DNA of 64,000 nt from Alteromonas mediterranea DE. GTDB lineage: Bacteria > Pseudomonadota > Gammaproteobacteria > Enterobacterales > Alteromonadaceae. Under the pieces are notes generated by a model. It did not search any database. It was not told the origin of the DNA and saw only the letters and a program-made list of their open reading frames with translations. The translations under genes and the position numbers were made by a program. Below are positions 50,170-60,691 of this stretch, piece after piece (position 1 is the stretch's first letter; each line of letters starts with the position of its first letter). The stretch is taken from the NCBI RefSeq assembly GCF_000020585.3, contig NC_011138.3, positions 3,867,338 to 3,931,337 of the forward strand, in the 5' to 3' direction.

Positions 50170-51630
50170 CTACTCAGCGCGAATAAGGGCCAACACTTCT
50201 TTAGTTTTTTCTTCCATTAATGAAATATCGCCTTTGCTCTCTACATTAAGACGAATTACTGGCTCGGTATTCGATTTACGTAAATTAAAGCGCCAATCGT
50301 CAAACTCTAAACCTAGTCCATCAGTAGTATCAACGACACTCGCCAAGGGTTGGTATTTGTTTGTCACTCGTTCTAGCGCTGCATCAGCATCTTTAAGTTT
50401 ACTGTTTATCTCGCCTGAAGAAGGGAAGGCTTTTATTCGCTCTTTCACCATGCTGGCTAAAGTTTGCTGTTTTACGCACACAAGTTCTGCAATTAATAAC
50501 CAAGGGATCATGCCTGAATCACAGTAGGCGAAGTCGCGAAAGTAATGGTGTGCACTCATTTCGCCGCCGTAAATGGCATCCTCTTTTCGCATTCTTTCTT
50601 TAATAAATGCATGGCCAGTTTTTGACTTAATTGGTGTACCGCCTGCGTTTACCACTATGTCTTCAGTATTCCAATACACGCGTGGGTCATAAATTATTCT
50701 ACTGTCGGTATTCTTCTCAATAAATGCCTCAGCAAGAAGGCCAACTATGTAGTATCCCTCAATAAACTCGCCGTCTGCATCAAATAAAAAACAACGGTCG
50801 AAATCGCCATCCCATGCAATACCAAAATCGGCACCTGAGGCTTTTACTGCATCGGCGGTGTCGGCACGGTTTTCTGGTAAAAGTGGATTAGGAATACCAT
50901 TTGGAAAAGTGCCGTCTGCGTTGTGGTGAACTTTAACGAATTCGACAGGCACGTTTTGTCTGTGCATCTCTTGCTCAATGGCATCAAGCGCTGGACCAGC
51001 CGCACCATTACCTGCGTTAACCACTATTTTAAGGCGGGTAAAATTACTAAGCTCAATGTATGACAGCATGTGAGCCACATAATATTTCATGCACGATTGT
51101 TTAAGGTACTGATCAGTTTCTTCTAGCTTCTCTGGTTGTATATGCGCTTGCCCGTTGAAAAAAGCCTCAGCATCTATAAACGCGTCCGAAGTATAATGAG
51201 ATAGACGACCTGAAACGAACTCCTCGCTCAATGCCTCGGCTCGAACTTTAATTGCGTTTAAACCTGTATCGCCACTTATAGGAACCGAACCGGCTTTAAC
51301 GAGCTTCATGCCATTGTAGTTTATTGGATTATGGCTTGCAGTAACTTCTATGCCACCGTCGACACCAAGATGTTTGGTAGCAAAATATACCTCCTCTGTG
51401 CCAGCCATCCCAATATCAGTCACTTTCGCACCGGCATCAATCAACCCTGCGCTTAGTGCTAGCTTTAAGGGTGTAGAGGTTAAGCGAACGTCGCTGCCAA
51501 CCACTACCGTTTTTGCACTCAACTCTGCAGCAAACGCGTAGCCAATTCTGTATGCCACTTCTTCAGTAAGTTGCGTATTTAGTTCACCTCGAATGTCATA
51601 GGCCTTAAAGCACGTAATCTGGCTTCCCAT
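50170..51630 (-). CDS. manB: Phosphomannomutase
   Basis: ManB (CpsG) interconverts mannose-6-phosphate and mannose-1-phosphate, providing the substrate for manC. The 486-residue alpha-D-phosphohexomutase has the start [11 protein letters not shown], the phosphoserine loop [13 protein letters not shown] near residues 97-109, the metal loop DGDFDRCF near residue 274, [15 protein letters not shown] near 356-370 and the phosphate-binding [12 protein letters not shown] near the C-terminus. It is about 30 residues longer than the E. coli enzyme. Confidence 0.95.
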   Translation of the reverse strand: MGSQITCFKAYDIRGELNTQLTEEVAYRIGYAFAAELSAKTVVVGSDVRLTSTPLKLALSAGLIDAGAKVTDIGMAGTEEVYFATKHLGVDGGIEVTASHNPINYNGMKLVKAGSVPISGDTGLNAIKVRAEALSEEFVSGRLSHYTSDAFIDAEAFFNGQAHIQPEKLEETDQYLKQSCMKYYVAHMLSYIELSNFTRLKIVVNAGNGAAGPALDAIEQEMHRQNVPVEFVKVHHNADGTFPNGIPNPLLPENRADTADAVKASGADFGIAWDGDFDRCFLFDADGEFIEGYYIVGLLAEAFIEKNTDSRIIYDPRVYWNTEDIVVNAGGTPIKSKTGHAFIKERMRKEDAIYGGEMSAHHYFRDFAYCDSGMIPWLLIAELVCVKQQTLASMVKERIKAFPSSGEINSKLKDADAALERVTNKYQPLASVVDTTDGLGLEFDDWRFNLRKSNTEPVIRLNVESKGDISLMEEKTKEVLALIRAE

Positions 51631-51774
51631 CTTTTGTATTTTCCTTGGTTTTTGCTTGTGGATAGATTTACAAAGCTTTTAACGTGTTCTTACGTCAAAA
51701 AGCATACGTTGATTCTACTATAAACCCTGGGGGTAAAGTATATAACGCCTACTTTGTTGAAATGAGTTATGCTT

Positions 51775-53124
51775 CTATCTATCACCTATAGAGCCCAACA
51801 ACCCCAAAACCTGCTCATCACTGGACTTAGCCTGGACCCTTACAGAAATACTCGCTTGCTCTACGATTTGCGCCTGTGTTGATTTAGCAGTTTCTTCTGC
51901 AAAGTCAGTATCGAGAATTTGAGACCGGGCTGCCATTAGGCCTTCGTGCATACGGTCATTAAGTTTGAGAGCCGACTCCATTTGATTCATTTTGGCGCCG
52001 TAAAACGCACGACTCTCGCTAACATACGCTAGGGCATCATCTATTTGCTGTAACGAGACTTCTGCATTTTCAAAAGTTAGCACATCGCTTTCAACCATAT
52101 TTAGGTCAGATAAACCCACTGGCGTTTTTGCAAGGTTAATGTAGTCCGTACCTTCGCTTAAAGAATTGGTGGCGGTAATGTCAACTGGGCCGGCTTCAAA
52201 GCTGTTTCCACCGCTTCCGGGAGAACCCAGCGTATCCCAATCTACTGTAGCATCAAATACACCTTGCCCCACTACTGAAATAATGAGTGGCTCGTTAGTG
52301 TTATCAATGGTTAGGGTTTCTGTTGTTACCCCTGGATGTTGGTCGCCTGAGAAGGTGAATGTTGTTCCGTTAATTGTGCCTGAGCCATTGGTTATTAACG
52401 AACTGCTGTCGTAGCTTGCCGTTGGGGTATACCCTTCTTGGGTTAAAAATAAAAGGCTTTTAATGTCGCTTCCCGAACCTACACCGTTAATAGACCATAC
52501 ATTATCTGAGAGAGGCGTACCGACCAAGTGCCTACCGCTTGTGGTAAAAACCTGAAGATCGTCATCTAGTGAAAAACTATCAATATTTATAGAGATGTTT
52601 GTAGAGCCTGCCGGAATGTAAGCAATGGAACGCAGCCCGCTATTTAGGCGCGTTGGAATGCCCTTTACAAAGGTATCACCTATGGATGATACATTATCAG
52701 ACAACAAGTCGTTATCGCCTAGCAAGGGCAAACGATTGAATGCTTCCGTGTTGTAGGCAATGCCATTGAGCGCGTTTTTCAATTGCTGGAATTCTTTATC
52801 TAGTGCTCGCCTATCAGCATCTGTGTTGATGCCGTTTTGAGACTGCATCGCTAATTGCCGCATACGCTGCAATATATCGGCAGACTCTTGCAGCCCCCCT
52901 TCTGCTATTTGCGCATAGCTAATGCCGTCATTTAAGTTACGGCGAAGTTGATTTTTGGCAATGGACTCTGACGTTAAACGGTTGGAAATTTGTAAGCCAG
53001 CACTGTCATCTACAGCACTATTTATTCTAAGCCCTGAACTTAGCCGTTCATACGCTGTAGACAGCGTTTTACTAAACACTGGGTTTGATGATAGCGATTG
53101 CGTGAACGATGAAACGGTTAACAT
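51775..53124 (-). CDS. Divergent solitary flagellin
   Basis: The 449-residue protein keeps flagellin D0/D1 features: RLSSGLRINSAVDDSAGLQISNR near residues 27-49, NDGISYAQIAEGG, and at the C-terminus ARSQILDTDFAEETAKSTQAQIV. The usual first 20 residues (VNTN-type) and the usual C-terminal end (QANQLPQ...LL) are both altered, and the middle D2/D3 region is unlike common flagellins. No chaperone, fliD or flaG gene is adjacent. It would be exported through the flagellar type III apparatus as a minor or alternative filament subunit. The gene is flanked by manB and rplQ and has a sigma-54-type promoter. Confidence 0.85.
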   Translation of the reverse strand: MLTVSSFTQSLSSNPVFSKTLSTAYERLSSGLRINSAVDDSAGLQISNRLTSESIAKNQLRRNLNDGISYAQIAEGGLQESADILQRMRQLAMQSQNGINTDADRRALDKEFQQLKNALNGIAYNTEAFNRLPLLGDNDLLSDNVSSIGDTFVKGIPTRLNSGLRSIAYIPAGSTNISINIDSFSLDDDLQVFTTSGRHLVGTPLSDNVWSINGVGSGSDIKSLLFLTQEGYTPTASYDSSSLITNGSGTINGTTFTFSGDQHPGVTTETLTIDNTNEPLIISVVGQGVFDATVDWDTLGSPGSGGNSFEAGPVDITATNSLSEGTDYINLAKTPVGLSDLNMVESDVLTFENAEVSLQQIDDALAYVSESRAFYGAKMNQMESALKLNDRMHEGLMAARSQILDTDFAEETAKSTQAQIVEQASISVRVQAKSSDEQVLGLLGSIGDR

Positions 53125-53236
53125 AAACTTCCTTGCTATGAAAAACTGAAATACATAAATTACGAAAAACTAGCAGAGAACAACGTTTTCAATGCACGGT
53201 TTGAATACTTACTTAAAGATTTTCTGTAAACAAAAT

Positions 53237-53253
53237 AGCAAGCAACAAGCCAA
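53237..53253 (-). promoter_or_regulatory. Sigma-54 promoter of the flagellin gene
   Basis: The minus strand reads TTGGCTTGTTGCTTGCT. The -24 GG and -12 GC are separated by the required ten bases, and the sequence matches TTGGCACRNNNNTTGCW at all but two fixed positions. It lies about 110 bases before the flagellin start codon, which has an AAGGAAG ribosome-binding site. Flagellins of polar flagella in Vibrio-like bacteria are often controlled by sigma-54 and FlrC. Confidence 0.7.
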
Positions 53254-53321
53254 AGTGATGAATAGACGTTTAAAAAATTAGATTTAGTTGATTGGTACAA
53301 ATCAAAATGAGGTAAAGTGAA

Positions 53322-53341
53322 GGGACTCTGACCCCATTATT
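53322..53341 (-). repeat. REP-like dispersed repeat, copy 3
   Basis: On the minus strand this reads AATAATGGGGTCAGAGTCCC, sharing the TGGGGTCAGAGT core with copies near 17627 and 19586. It lies between the flagellin promoter and the rplQ terminator. Confidence 0.5.
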
Positions 53342-53351
53342 CTTTGGGCAC

Positions 53352-53389
53352 AAAAAAAGGGGCCTGAGTTTTCACTCAGGCCCCTTTTT
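53352..53389 (-). terminator. Terminator of the alpha ribosomal operon
   Basis: The 10-bp stem GGGGCCTGAG/CTCAGGCCCC is flanked by an A run and a T run, just past the rplQ stop codon on the minus strand. Confidence 0.92.
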
Positions 53390-53404
53390 CTAATCGAGTA
53401 TTAA

Positions 53405-53806
53405 TTACTCTTCAGTTGCTTCTACTGCTTCTTCTTCAGCTTCTACAACTGGACGGTCAACTAGCTCAACATATGCCATTGGGGCATTGTCGCCAGCACG
53501 GAAACCGCATTTAAGAATGCGAGTGTAGCCGCCTGGACGAGCTTCGTAACGAGGACCAAGCTCGTTGAATAGTTTACCTACAACCTCTTTGTCACCAGTG
53601 CGGGCGAAAGCTAGACGGCGGTTTGCAACGCTGTCTTCTTTAGCCATAGTGATTAGAGGCTCGATTACGCGACGTAATTCTTTCGCTTTTGGTAACGTAG
53701 TTTTGATCACTTCGTGCTTGACCAAAGAACCGGCCATGTTTTTGAACATAGCTTGACGATGGCTGCTGTTGCGATTCAACTGACGACCACTCTTACGATG
53801 GCGCAT
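53405..53806 (-). CDS. rplQ: 50S ribosomal protein L17
   Basis: L17 binds 23S rRNA domain III at the exit-tunnel side of the large subunit. The 133-residue protein has the start [20 protein letters not shown] and the conserved [12 protein letters not shown] segment. The acidic tail ([13 protein letters not shown]) is somewhat longer than in E. coli. It is the last gene of the alpha operon. Confidence 0.97.
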   Translation of the reverse strand: MRHRKSGRQLNRNSSHRQAMFKNMAGSLVKHEVIKTTLPKAKELRRVIEPLITMAKEDSVANRRLAFARTGDKEVVGKLFNELGPRYEARPGGYTRILKCGFRAGDNAPMAYVELVDRPVVEAEEEAVEATEE

Positions 53807-53847
53807 AGTTTTATCCTTCTCTACAAATCAGTTTGATAAAAACCTGA

Positions 53848-54834
53848 TTAATCTTTTTCAGCGATGCTCTCTGGCGGCCAGTTTTCTAGGCGCATACCTA
53901 GAGAAAGACCACGAGATGCTAGAACATCTTTGATTTCAGTTAGCGATTTCTTACCAAGGTTTGGCGTTTTAAGTAGCTCAACCTCAGTGCGCTGTACCAG
54001 GTCACCAATGTACTGGATAGCTTCTGCTTTCAAACAGTTTGCAGAACGTACTGTCAGCTCTAGGTCATCTACTGGACGAAGCAGAATCGGATCGAATTCT
54101 GGCTTCTCTTCTTTCGCTTCTGGCTCAGACACATCACGTAGGTCTACGAATGCATCTAGCTGTTCAGCTAGGATAGTAGCAGAACGGCGGATCGCTTCTT
54201 CAGGATCCAAAGTACCGTTCGTCTCCATGTCGATGATTAGTTTGTCTAGGTCTGTGCGTTGTTCAACACGAGCAGACTCTACACTGTAAGCAATACGTTC
54301 AACTGGGCTGTATGAAGCGTCTACTAACAAACGACCAATTGGACGATCATCTTCTTCAGAGGAGCGACGGGTAGAAGCTGGTACATAACCGCGACCCATT
54401 TCTACTTTAATGCGCATGCTGATTTCAGCTTCGCCAGTTAAAGTACAAATAACGTGGTCAGGGTTTGTAATTTCTACGTCGCCATCATGCTGAATATCAC
54501 CAGCAACAACAGGGCCAGCGCCAGATTTCACTAGAGTTAGGGTTGCCTCAGTTTTACCTTCAAGGCGAACCGCTAAACCTTTAAGATTTAGCAAGATTTC
54601 AATTACGTCTTCCTGAACACCTTCTTTGGTGCTGTACTCGTGAAGAACGCCGTCAATTTCTACCTCGGTAACTGCACATCCTGGCATAGATGACAGTAAA
54701 ATACGACGTAGGGCGTTACCTAGAGTATGGCCAAAGCCGCGCTCTAGTGGTTCCAAAGTTACTTTGGCACGAGTAGGAGAAACGTTTTCGATCTCAACTA
54801 ATCTCGGTTTTAGGAATTCAGTCACAGAACCCAC
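53848..54834 (-). CDS. rpoA: RNA polymerase alpha subunit
   Basis: The alpha dimer is the scaffold for RNA polymerase assembly, and its C-terminal domain contacts UP elements and activators. The 328-residue protein is near-identical in layout to E. coli RpoA: an N-terminal domain through residue about 235, a linker with [20 protein letters not shown], and the CTD with [20 protein letters not shown]. It lies between rpsD and rplQ in the usual alpha-operon order. Confidence 0.98.
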   Translation of the reverse strand: MGSVTEFLKPRLVEIENVSPTRAKVTLEPLERGFGHTLGNALRRILLSSMPGCAVTEVEIDGVLHEYSTKEGVQEDVIEILLNLKGLAVRLEGKTEATLTLVKSGAGPVVAGDIQHDGDVEITNPDHVICTLTGEAEISMRIKVEMGRGYVPASTRRSSEEDDRPIGRLLVDASYSPVERIAYSVESARVEQRTDLDKLIIDMETNGTLDPEEAIRRSATILAEQLDAFVDLRDVSEPEAKEEKPEFDPILLRPVDDLELTVRSANCLKAEAIQYIGDLVQRTEVELLKTPNLGKKSLTEIKDVLASRGLSLGMRLENWPPESIAEKD

Positions 54835-54856
54835 AATGCTTCCTCTTTAGTTAGCT

Positions 54857-55477
54857 TTACTTAGAGTAAAGTTCGACGATCAACTGTTCGTTAATTTCCG
54901 CAGACAGGTCAGTTCTTTCAGGAACGCGCTTGAAAGTGCCTTCCATTTTGCTGCTGTCTACTTCAATCCAGGTTGGCTTCTCACGTTGGTCAGCCAGTTC
55001 CAAAGCAGCCACGATACGCGCTTGCTTCTTAGCTTTTTCACGAACAGAAACCACGTCTTCGGCAGAAACGTTAAACGATGGGATGTTCACAACTTGACCA
55101 TTTACCATGATCGCCTTGTGGCTAACTAGCTGACGTGCTTCAGCACGTGTGCTAGCGAAACCCATACGGTAAACTACGTTATCAAGACGCTGTTCTAAAA
55201 GCTGTAGCAAGTTTTCACCTGTGTTACCTTTTAGACGTGCAGCTTCTTTATAGTAGTTGCGGAATTGCTTTTCCAGTACGCCGTACATACGACGAACTTT
55301 TTGTTTTTCACGCAGCTGAACACCGTAGTCAGACAGACGGCCACGACGGGCACCGTGCTGACCAGGCGCTGTATCGATTTTACATTTAGAATCGATTGCG
55401 CGAACGCCGCTTTTTAGGAACAGGTCAGTTCCTTCGCGACGGCTAAGTTTGAGTTTTGGACCCAAATATCTTGCCAT
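54857..55477 (-). CDS. rpsD: 30S ribosomal protein S4
   Basis: S4 is a primary 16S rRNA-binding protein and, in E. coli, the translational repressor of the alpha operon. The 206-residue protein has [20 protein letters not shown], the S4 RNA-binding domain near residues 97-160 ([21 protein letters not shown]), and a standard C-terminus. It is placed between rpsK and rpoA. Confidence 0.97.
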   Translation of the reverse strand: MARYLGPKLKLSRREGTDLFLKSGVRAIDSKCKIDTAPGQHGARRGRLSDYGVQLREKQKVRRMYGVLEKQFRNYYKEAARLKGNTGENLLQLLEQRLDNVVYRMGFASTRAEARQLVSHKAIMVNGQVVNIPSFNVSAEDVVSVREKAKKQARIVAALELADQREKPTWIEVDSSKMEGTFKRVPERTDLSAEINEQLIVELYSK

Positions 55478-55501
55478 GATCTTTCTCCAACTGTCCGTCG
55501 A

Positions 55502-55894
55502 TTAAACGCGACGTTTTTTCGGTGGACGACAACCGTTGTGAGGAATAGGGGTCACATCGGTAATGTTTGTGATCTTATAACCTGTAGCGTTAAGAGCACG
55601 GATCGCAGACTCACGGCCTGGACCTGGACCTTTAACGAATACTTCAAGGTTCTTAAGACCGTATTCTTGTGCAGCAACACCTGCACGCTCAGCAGCTACC
55701 TGTGCAGCAAATGGGGTAGATTTACGTGAACCACGGAAACCAGAACCACCAGATGTCGCCCATGCTAGTGCATTGCCTGAACGGTCTGTAATAGTCACAA
55801 TTGTGTTGTTGAAAGACGCATGGATATGAGCCATTCCGTCTGCAACCTGACGTTTAGCGCGCTTACGCGTGCTACGAGCTGGTGCTTTAGCCAT
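55502..55894 (-). CDS. rpsK: 30S ribosomal protein S11
   Basis: S11 lies on the platform of the 30S subunit near the mRNA exit site. The 130-residue protein contains [16 protein letters not shown] near residues 23-38 and the C-terminal [16 protein letters not shown]. It has the standard length and sits between rpsM and rpsD. Confidence 0.97.
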   Translation of the reverse strand: MAKAPARSTRKRAKRQVADGMAHIHASFNNTIVTITDRSGNALAWATSGGSGFRGSRKSTPFAAQVAAERAGVAAQEYGLKNLEVFVKGPGPGRESAIRALNATGYKITNITDVTPIPHNGCRPPKKRRV

Positions 55895-55908
55895 AACTTA
55901 CTCCCCGT

Positions 55909-56265
55909 TTACTTCTTAATTGGCTTACGAGGACCTTTACGGGTACGCGCATTAGTTTTAGTGCGCTGACCACGTAGAGGCAAGCTACGACGGTGGCGAA
56001 TACCACGGAAGCAACCCAGGTCCATCAAACGTTTGATGCTCATAGAGACTTCACGGCGTAAGTCACCTTCAACGGTGAATTTAGCCACTTCGTCACGAAG
56101 CTTATCAATAGTAGCTTCGTCTAGCTCTTTGATTTTTGTATTTTCTGCAACACCAGCACCCGCACAAATGCTTTTCGCACGTGTGGGACCAACGCCATAG
56201 ATCGCTTGGATAGCGATTACAGCATGCTTGTGCTCAGGAATGTTAATGCCAGCGATACGGGCCAT
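55909..56265 (-). CDS. rpsM: 30S ribosomal protein S13
   Basis: S13 sits at the head of the 30S subunit and contacts the P-site tRNA through its basic tail. The start at 56265 gives the usual MARIAGIN beginning and 118 residues, as in E. coli; an upstream in-frame ATG adds three residues. The C-terminus [17 protein letters not shown] is conserved. It is the first gene of the alpha operon, with a promoter and terminator between it and rpmJ. Confidence 0.96.
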   Translation of the reverse strand: MARIAGINIPEHKHAVIAIQAIYGVGPTRAKSICAGAGVAENTKIKELDEATIDKLRDEVAKFTVEGDLRREVSMSIKRLMDLGCFRGIRHRRSLPLRGQRTKTNARTRKGPRKPIKK

Positions 56266-56312
56266 TAACAGCACTCCTCTTGTTTATTTGTCGACGACCT
56301 AAAAAGCCCGAT

Positions 56313-56341
56313 AGGATACTTATCCGTCGACTAAATTGCAA
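56313..56341 (-). promoter_or_regulatory. Promoter of the alpha operon
   Basis: On the minus strand, TTGCAA (56336-56341) and TATCCT (56313-56318) are separated by 17 bases, about 50 bases before the rpsM start. This fits a sigma-70 promoter of moderate strength. The leader also contains inverted GTCGAC repeats that may form the S4 regulatory fold. Confidence 0.45.
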
Positions 56342-56359
56342 ATTTAGGTTCAAAATACT

Positions 56360-56406
56360 TTTAAACAAAACTAGCAGAACCTGACAAGTATAATTCAGGT
56401 TCTGCT
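56360..56406 (-). terminator. Terminator between rpmJ and rpsM
   Basis: AGCAGAACCTGA/TCAGGTTCTGCT is a perfect 12-bp stem with a 10-base loop, followed by TAGTTTTGTTTAA on the minus strand. It would end the spc operon before the alpha operon starts. Confidence 0.8.
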
Positions 56407-56440
56407 TACTTAGCTTTGTAAATATTCTGTACCGCTTTGA

Positions 56441-56557
56441 TTAGCCCTGACGCTGCTTATGCTTTGGGTCAGAACTGCAAATTACACGCACAACACCGTT
56501 GCGCTTGATAACTTTACAGTTACGGCAAATCTTTTTTACTGATGCACGAACTTTCAT
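56441..56557 (-). CDS. rpmJ: 50S ribosomal protein L36
   Basis: This 38-residue gene encodes the smallest ribosomal protein. It starts [16 protein letters not shown] and has the zinc-binding C11, C14, C27 and H33, so it is the zinc form. It follows secY at the end of the spc operon, before a strong terminator. Confidence 0.97.
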
Positions 56558-56595
56558 TACATCTTTCCCCTTTCTATCAATATTAAGGGGCTAAC

Positions 56596-57915
56596 TTATC
56601 GGCCGTAGCCTTTAAGGTTAGCTTTCTTCAGCACAGACTCATATTGACTAGACATCAAATGTGTCTGTACTTGTGCCATAAAGTCCATGATAACTACTAC
56701 GATAATGAGAAGCGACGTACCACCGAAGTAGAACGGCACATTCCAAGCAATTAGCATGAATTCAGGCACTAAACAAATAAAGGTTATGTACAGTGCGCCA
56801 GCCAGTGTAAGGCGAGTCATTACCTTGTCAATGTATCGTGACGTTTGCTCACCCGGGCGGATGCCTGGGATGAACGCGCCAGACTTCTTCAAGTTATCTG
56901 CTGTATCACGCGGGTTGAAAACCAACGCCGTGTAGAAGAAGCAGAAGAAGATAATCGCAGCTGCGTATAACATCACGTACAGCGGTTGACCAGGAGATAG
57001 CATAAGCGCTACATCTTGCAACCACGCTGTTGATTCATTCTGTCCGAACCATCCTGCGATGGTACCCGGGAACAGAATAATGCTAGAAGCAAAGATTGGT
57101 GGAATTACACCAGCAATGTTGACTTTCAGCGGTAAATGGGTGCTTTGCGCAGCAAAAACCTGACGGCCTTGCTGACGTTTTGCGTAGTTTACCACAATTC
57201 TGCGCTGTCCGCGCTCTACAAATACAACTAGGTATGTAAGAGCGATAACAATTGCGCCAATCAACAGTAGGAACAACAAGTTAATGTCGCCCTGCCTTGC
57301 TTGTTCCGCAGTCTGACCTATCGCTGTTGGCAGACCGGCAACAATACCAGCAAAAATCAATATAGAGATACCGTTACCAATACCTCGTTCGGTAATTTGC
57401 TCACCCAACCACATAAGGAACATAGTTCCTGTGACTAGGCTCACTACTGCCGTAAAGTAGAATCCGAAGCCAGGGTTTATCACCAATCCATTAATCAGGT
57501 TAGGCAAACCAGTCGAAATTCCAATTGATTGGAAGATAGCCAATACAAGCGTTAGATAACGCGTGTACTGACTAATTTTACGACGGCCTGCTTCGCCTTC
57601 TTTTTTAAGCTCCACCATCGGTGGGTGAACCACCGAGAGCAACTGCATGATAATGGATGCAGTAATGTATGGCATAATGCCCAAAGCCAGAACGGATGCA
57701 CGCTCAAGCGCACCACCAGAGAACATGTTGAACATTTCTACAATGGTGCCTTTTTGTTGCTCGAACAAGTCAGCAAGTACCGCTGGATCGATGCCAGGGA
57801 TAGGAACGTAAGAACCTAGTCTGAATACAACAATCGCACCAAGTACGAACAACAATCTTGCCTTAAGCTCACTCAAGCCGCTTTTAGCGCCTGAATCCAA
57901 TCCTGGTTTAGCCAT
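56596..57915 (-). CDS. secY: Protein translocase subunit SecY
   Basis: SecY is the pore of the Sec translocon in the inner membrane. The 439-residue protein has about ten transmembrane helices, the start [20 protein letters not shown], the plug region after VPIPGIDP, and the conserved cytoplasmic loop with NYAKRQQGR near residue 244. It sits between rplO and rpmJ in the usual spc order. Confidence 0.97.
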   Translation of the reverse strand: MAKPGLDSGAKSGLSELKARLLFVLGAIVVFRLGSYVPIPGIDPAVLADLFEQQKGTIVEMFNMFSGGALERASVLALGIMPYITASIIMQLLSVVHPPMVELKKEGEAGRRKISQYTRYLTLVLAIFQSIGISTGLPNLINGLVINPGFGFYFTAVVSLVTGTMFLMWLGEQITERGIGNGISILIFAGIVAGLPTAIGQTAEQARQGDINLLFLLLIGAIVIALTYLVVFVERGQRRIVVNYAKRQQGRQVFAAQSTHLPLKVNIAGVIPPIFASSIILFPGTIAGWFGQNESTAWLQDVALMLSPGQPLYVMLYAAAIIFFCFFYTALVFNPRDTADNLKKSGAFIPGIRPGEQTSRYIDKVMTRLTLAGALYITFICLVPEFMLIAWNVPFYFGGTSLLIIVVVIMDFMAQVQTHLMSSQYESVLKKANLKGYGR

Positions 57916-57920
57916 CTAGC

Positions 57921-58355
57921 TTATTCCTCTACTTTACCGCCAGCAGCTTCAATCGCTTCTTTAGCGCCTTTAGTAACCTTTAACCCGCTTACTGTAACAG
58001 CGCGTGAAACTTCACCGCTCTTTACAACTTTAACGAACTGGATTTCTTTCTTAACAAGTCCAGCTGCTTTTAAAGTCTCAAGAGACGCAGTATCACCATC
58101 AACCTTCGCGATTTCAGCAAGAGTTACTTGATCAGTAACAAAGCTCTTGCGTGAAGTGAAACCGAACTTAGGAAGACGACGCTGGATAGGCATCTGACCA
58201 CCTTCGAATCCTGGCTTAACACGGCCACCTGAACGGCTTTTTTGACCTTTGTGACCTACGCCACCTGTTTTACCAAGACCTGAGCCGATACCACGACCAG
58301 AACGCTTACCAGTAGGCTTTGAACCTTCGGCTGGAGAAATTGTATTTAAACGCAT
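57921..58355 (-). CDS. rplO: 50S ribosomal protein L15
   Basis: L15 stabilises 23S rRNA inside the large subunit. The 144-residue protein has the [18 protein letters not shown] start and the glycine-rich [22 protein letters not shown] segment up to about residue 45. It lies between rpmD and secY. Confidence 0.97.
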   Translation of the reverse strand: MRLNTISPAEGSKPTGKRSGRGIGSGLGKTGGVGHKGQKSRSGGRVKPGFEGGQMPIQRRLPKFGFTSRKSFVTDQVTLAEIAKVDGDTASLETLKAAGLVKKEIQFVKVVKSGEVSRAVTVSGLKVTKGAKEAIEAAGGKVEE

Positions 58356-58358
58356 GTC

Positions 58359-58538
58359 TTACTCCTCCACTATCTCAACCATGTAATGTACACGGTTGAT
58401 CATGCCACGAACGGCTGGGGTATCTTCCAGTTCACGAACATGGTTGATTTTACGAAGGCCTAAACCTTTAAGCGTAGCTTTGTGCTTTGGCAGACGGCCA
58501 ATTGCACTTTTAGTTTGCTTTACTTTAATCGTTGCCAT
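58359..58538 (-). CDS. rpmD: 50S ribosomal protein L30
   Basis: This short gene encodes 59 residues, starting [20 protein letters not shown] and containing [14 protein letters not shown], the L30 pattern. Its stop lies three bases from the rplO start, and its own start is close to the rpsE stop, in the standard order rpsE-rpmD-rplO. Confidence 0.97.
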   Translation of the reverse strand: MATIKVKQTKSAIGRLPKHKATLKGLGLRKINHVRELEDTPAVRGMINRVHYMVEIVEE

Positions 58539-58544
58539 GTCTGA

Positions 58545-59045
58545 TTACCCCAAAATTTCTTCTACAGACAATCCACGCTTCGCAGCAACTTTCGCCGGGC
58601 TATTCATTTCTGTTAGCGCGTTGATTGTTGCACGTACAACGTTGATTGGGTTTGTAGAGCCGTAACATTTTGAAAGTACGTTTTGTACACCAGCTACTTC
58701 AAGTACTGCACGCATCGCACCACCGGCAATAATACCGGTACCTTCAGATGCTGGTTGCATGTAAACTTTAGAGCCAGAGTGACGACCTTTAATCGGGTGC
58801 TGTAACGTGTGACCGTTAAGGTCTACGTCAACCATGTTGCGACGTGCCTTTTCCATTGCTTTTTGGATTGCAGCAGGTACTTCACGTGCCTTACCGTAAC
58901 CAAAACCAACGCGACCGTTACCGTCACCCACTACTGTCAATGCAGTGAAACTAAAGATTCGACCACCTTTAACCACTTTAGAAACGCGGTTTACAGCGAT
59001 CAATTTCTCTAGAAATTCACCATTTTGAACGTCTTGTTTAGCCAT
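58545..59045 (-). CDS. rpsE: 30S ribosomal protein S5
   Basis: S5 helps decoding fidelity at the mRNA entry side of the 30S subunit. The 166-residue protein has the two S5 domains, with [22 protein letters not shown] near residues 20-41 and [16 protein letters not shown] near 104-119. The order and spacing match other spc operons. Confidence 0.97.
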   Translation of the reverse strand: MAKQDVQNGEFLEKLIAVNRVSKVVKGGRIFSFTALTVVGDGNGRVGFGYGKAREVPAAIQKAMEKARRNMVDVDLNGHTLQHPIKGRHSGSKVYMQPASEGTGIIAGGAMRAVLEVAGVQNVLSKCYGSTNPINVVRATINALTEMNSPAKVAAKRGLSVEEILG

Positions 59046-59054
59046 TATAAACTC

Positions 59055-59408
59055 CTAGAACTGAAGACCAGCTTCGCGAGCTGCATCAGCTAATGCTTTA
59101 ACGCGACCGTGGTATTGGAAACCACTGCGATCGAAAGCCACTGTTTTAATGCCTTTCTCAAGCGCGCGCTCTGCGATTGCTTTACCGACTACCGTCGCTG
59201 CTTCAGCGTTACCTGTAGACTTAAGATCTTTTGCAAGATCTTTCTCAACAGTTGAAGCCGCTGCCAACACTTCAGAACCGCATGGTGCGATTAGCTGAGC
59301 GTAGATGTGGCGAGGTGTACGGTTTACTACCAAGCGATGCGCGGCCAGTTCACGAATTTTTGCTCGTGCGCGAGTTGCGCGACGAATGCGAGCTGTTTTC
59401 TTATCCAT
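59055..59408 (-). CDS. rplR: 50S ribosomal protein L18
   Basis: L18 binds 5S rRNA in the central protuberance. The start at 59408 gives [18 protein letters not shown] and 117 residues, the usual E. coli length; an upstream in-frame ATG would add four residues without support. It lies between rplF and rpsE. Confidence 0.96.
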   Translation of the reverse strand: MDKKTARIRRATRARAKIRELAAHRLVVNRTPRHIYAQLIAPCGSEVLAAASTVEKDLAKDLKSTGNAEAATVVGKAIAERALEKGIKTVAFDRSGFQYHGRVKALADAAREAGLQF

Positions 59409-59420
59409 CGTATCACCCAC

Positions 59421-59954
59421 CTACTTTTTCTTAGCTTCTTTACGACGTACGTTTTCGTCAGCATAACGTACACCTTTGCCTTTGTAAGGCTCTGGTGGAC
59501 GGTAACCGCGAATGTTCGCCGCAACCTGACCAACCACCTGCTTATCGGCGCCTTTCACGACGATTTCAGTTTGGCTAGGAGTTTCAACCGTAATGCCTTC
59601 AGGCATTTCGTATACTACAGGATGAGAGAAACCTAGCGTAAGGTTAAGTTTGCTACCTTGTGCTTGTGCACGGTAACCAACACCTAGAAGCGTAAGTTTT
59701 TTCTCGAAACCTTGTGAAACACCTTGAACCATTGCATTTAGGATAGAGCGAACAGTACCAGCCTGTGCCCAGCTATCAGCAAAACCTTCACGTGGAAGTG
59801 CTTTAAGTTGGTTCTCTTCCTGTGCAACTTCTACAGCGTCGTTAAATACGCGGGTCAAAGTGCCTTTACTACCTTTTACAGTAACTTCTTGACCAGAGAT
59901 AGAAACTTCTACACCTGATACAACGTCTACTGGGGCTTTTGCTATACGTGACAT
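59421..59954 (-). CDS. rplF: 50S ribosomal protein L6
   Basis: L6 lies near the GTPase centre of the large subunit. The 177-residue protein has two related beta-rich halves and the C-terminal [19 protein letters not shown] motif. Its stop codon sits 12 bases before the preferred rplR start. Confidence 0.97.
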   Translation of the reverse strand: MSRIAKAPVDVVSGVEVSISGQEVTVKGSKGTLTRVFNDAVEVAQEENQLKALPREGFADSWAQAGTVRSILNAMVQGVSQGFEKKLTLLGVGYRAQAQGSKLNLTLGFSHPVVYEMPEGITVETPSQTEIVVKGADKQVVGQVAANIRGYRPPEPYKGKGVRYADENVRRKEAKKK

Positions 59955-59967
59955 TTCAACTCCTCCG

Positions 59968-60360
59968 TTATGCTACATAACCGATGATCTCACCGCCCAT
60001 GCCAGCGTTACGCGCTGCACGGTCAGTCATCACACCTTTAGAAGTCGACACGATAGCTACGCCTAAACCACCCATAACCTTTGGAAGCTCATCTTTTTTC
60101 TTATAGATGCGCAGACCAGGACGGCTTACACGTTCGATAGTGTCAATTACTTGCTTGCCTTCGAAGTACTTAAGCGTAACTTCTAAAACAGGCTTAACGT
60201 CACCAGAAGCAGCGAAGTCAGTGATATAACCTTCTGCTTTCAATACTTCACAAATTGCAACGCGAAGTTTTGAAGAAGGCATAGTCACAGAAACTTTCTG
60301 TGCCATCTGGCCGTTACGGATGCGGGTAAACATATCCGCGATAGGATCTTGCATGCTCAT
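59968..60360 (-). CDS. rpsH: 30S ribosomal protein S8
   Basis: S8 binds 16S rRNA helix 21 and, in E. coli, represses translation of the spc operon near rplE. The 130-residue protein starts [18 protein letters not shown], matching E. coli except F for L, and ends [11 protein letters not shown]. It lies between rpsN and rplF. Confidence 0.97.
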   Translation of the reverse strand: MSMQDPIADMFTRIRNGQMAQKVSVTMPSSKLRVAICEVLKAEGYITDFAASGDVKPVLEVTLKYFEGKQVIDTIERVSRPGLRIYKKKDELPKVMGGLGVAIVSTSKGVMTDRAARNAGMGGEIIGYVA

Positions 60361-60373
60361 TATCAGCTACTCC

Positions 60374-60679
60374 TTACCAGCTGGCTTTCTTAAGGCCAGG
60401 GACTTCACCGCGCATCGCTGCTTCGCGAAGCTTAATACGGCTAAGACCGAATTTGCGTAGGTAACCATGTGGACGACCAGTTACACGGCAACGGTTACGT
60501 TGACGTGAAGAACTAGAGTCACGTGGCAGTTGTTGTAGCTTCAGAACAGCGTCCCAACGCTCTTCTTCAGAAACGTTAACATCGCTGATAATCGCTTTAA
60601 GTGCGGCGCGCTTCTCAGCGTACTTAGCTACTAGCTTAGTACGCTTAGCTTCGCGTGCCTTCATTGATTCTTTTGCCAT
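60374..60679 (-). CDS. rpsN: 30S ribosomal protein S14
   Basis: The 101-residue S14 has the [21 protein letters not shown] block near residues 60-80. Only one cysteine is present, so it is the zinc-free long form. It follows rplE and precedes rpsH in normal spc order. Confidence 0.96.
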   Translation of the reverse strand: MAKESMKAREAKRTKLVAKYAEKRAALKAIISDVNVSEEERWDAVLKLQQLPRDSSSSRQRNRCRVTGRPHGYLRKFGLSRIKLREAAMRGEVPGLKKASW

Positions 60680-60691
60680 AACCCTACACCC

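Noticed and set aside
19629..51630. Possible JUMPstart/ops element for RfaH control of the glycan locus
   Set aside because: I looked for GGCGGTAGC-type sequence before rfbA, manB and manC and did not see it.
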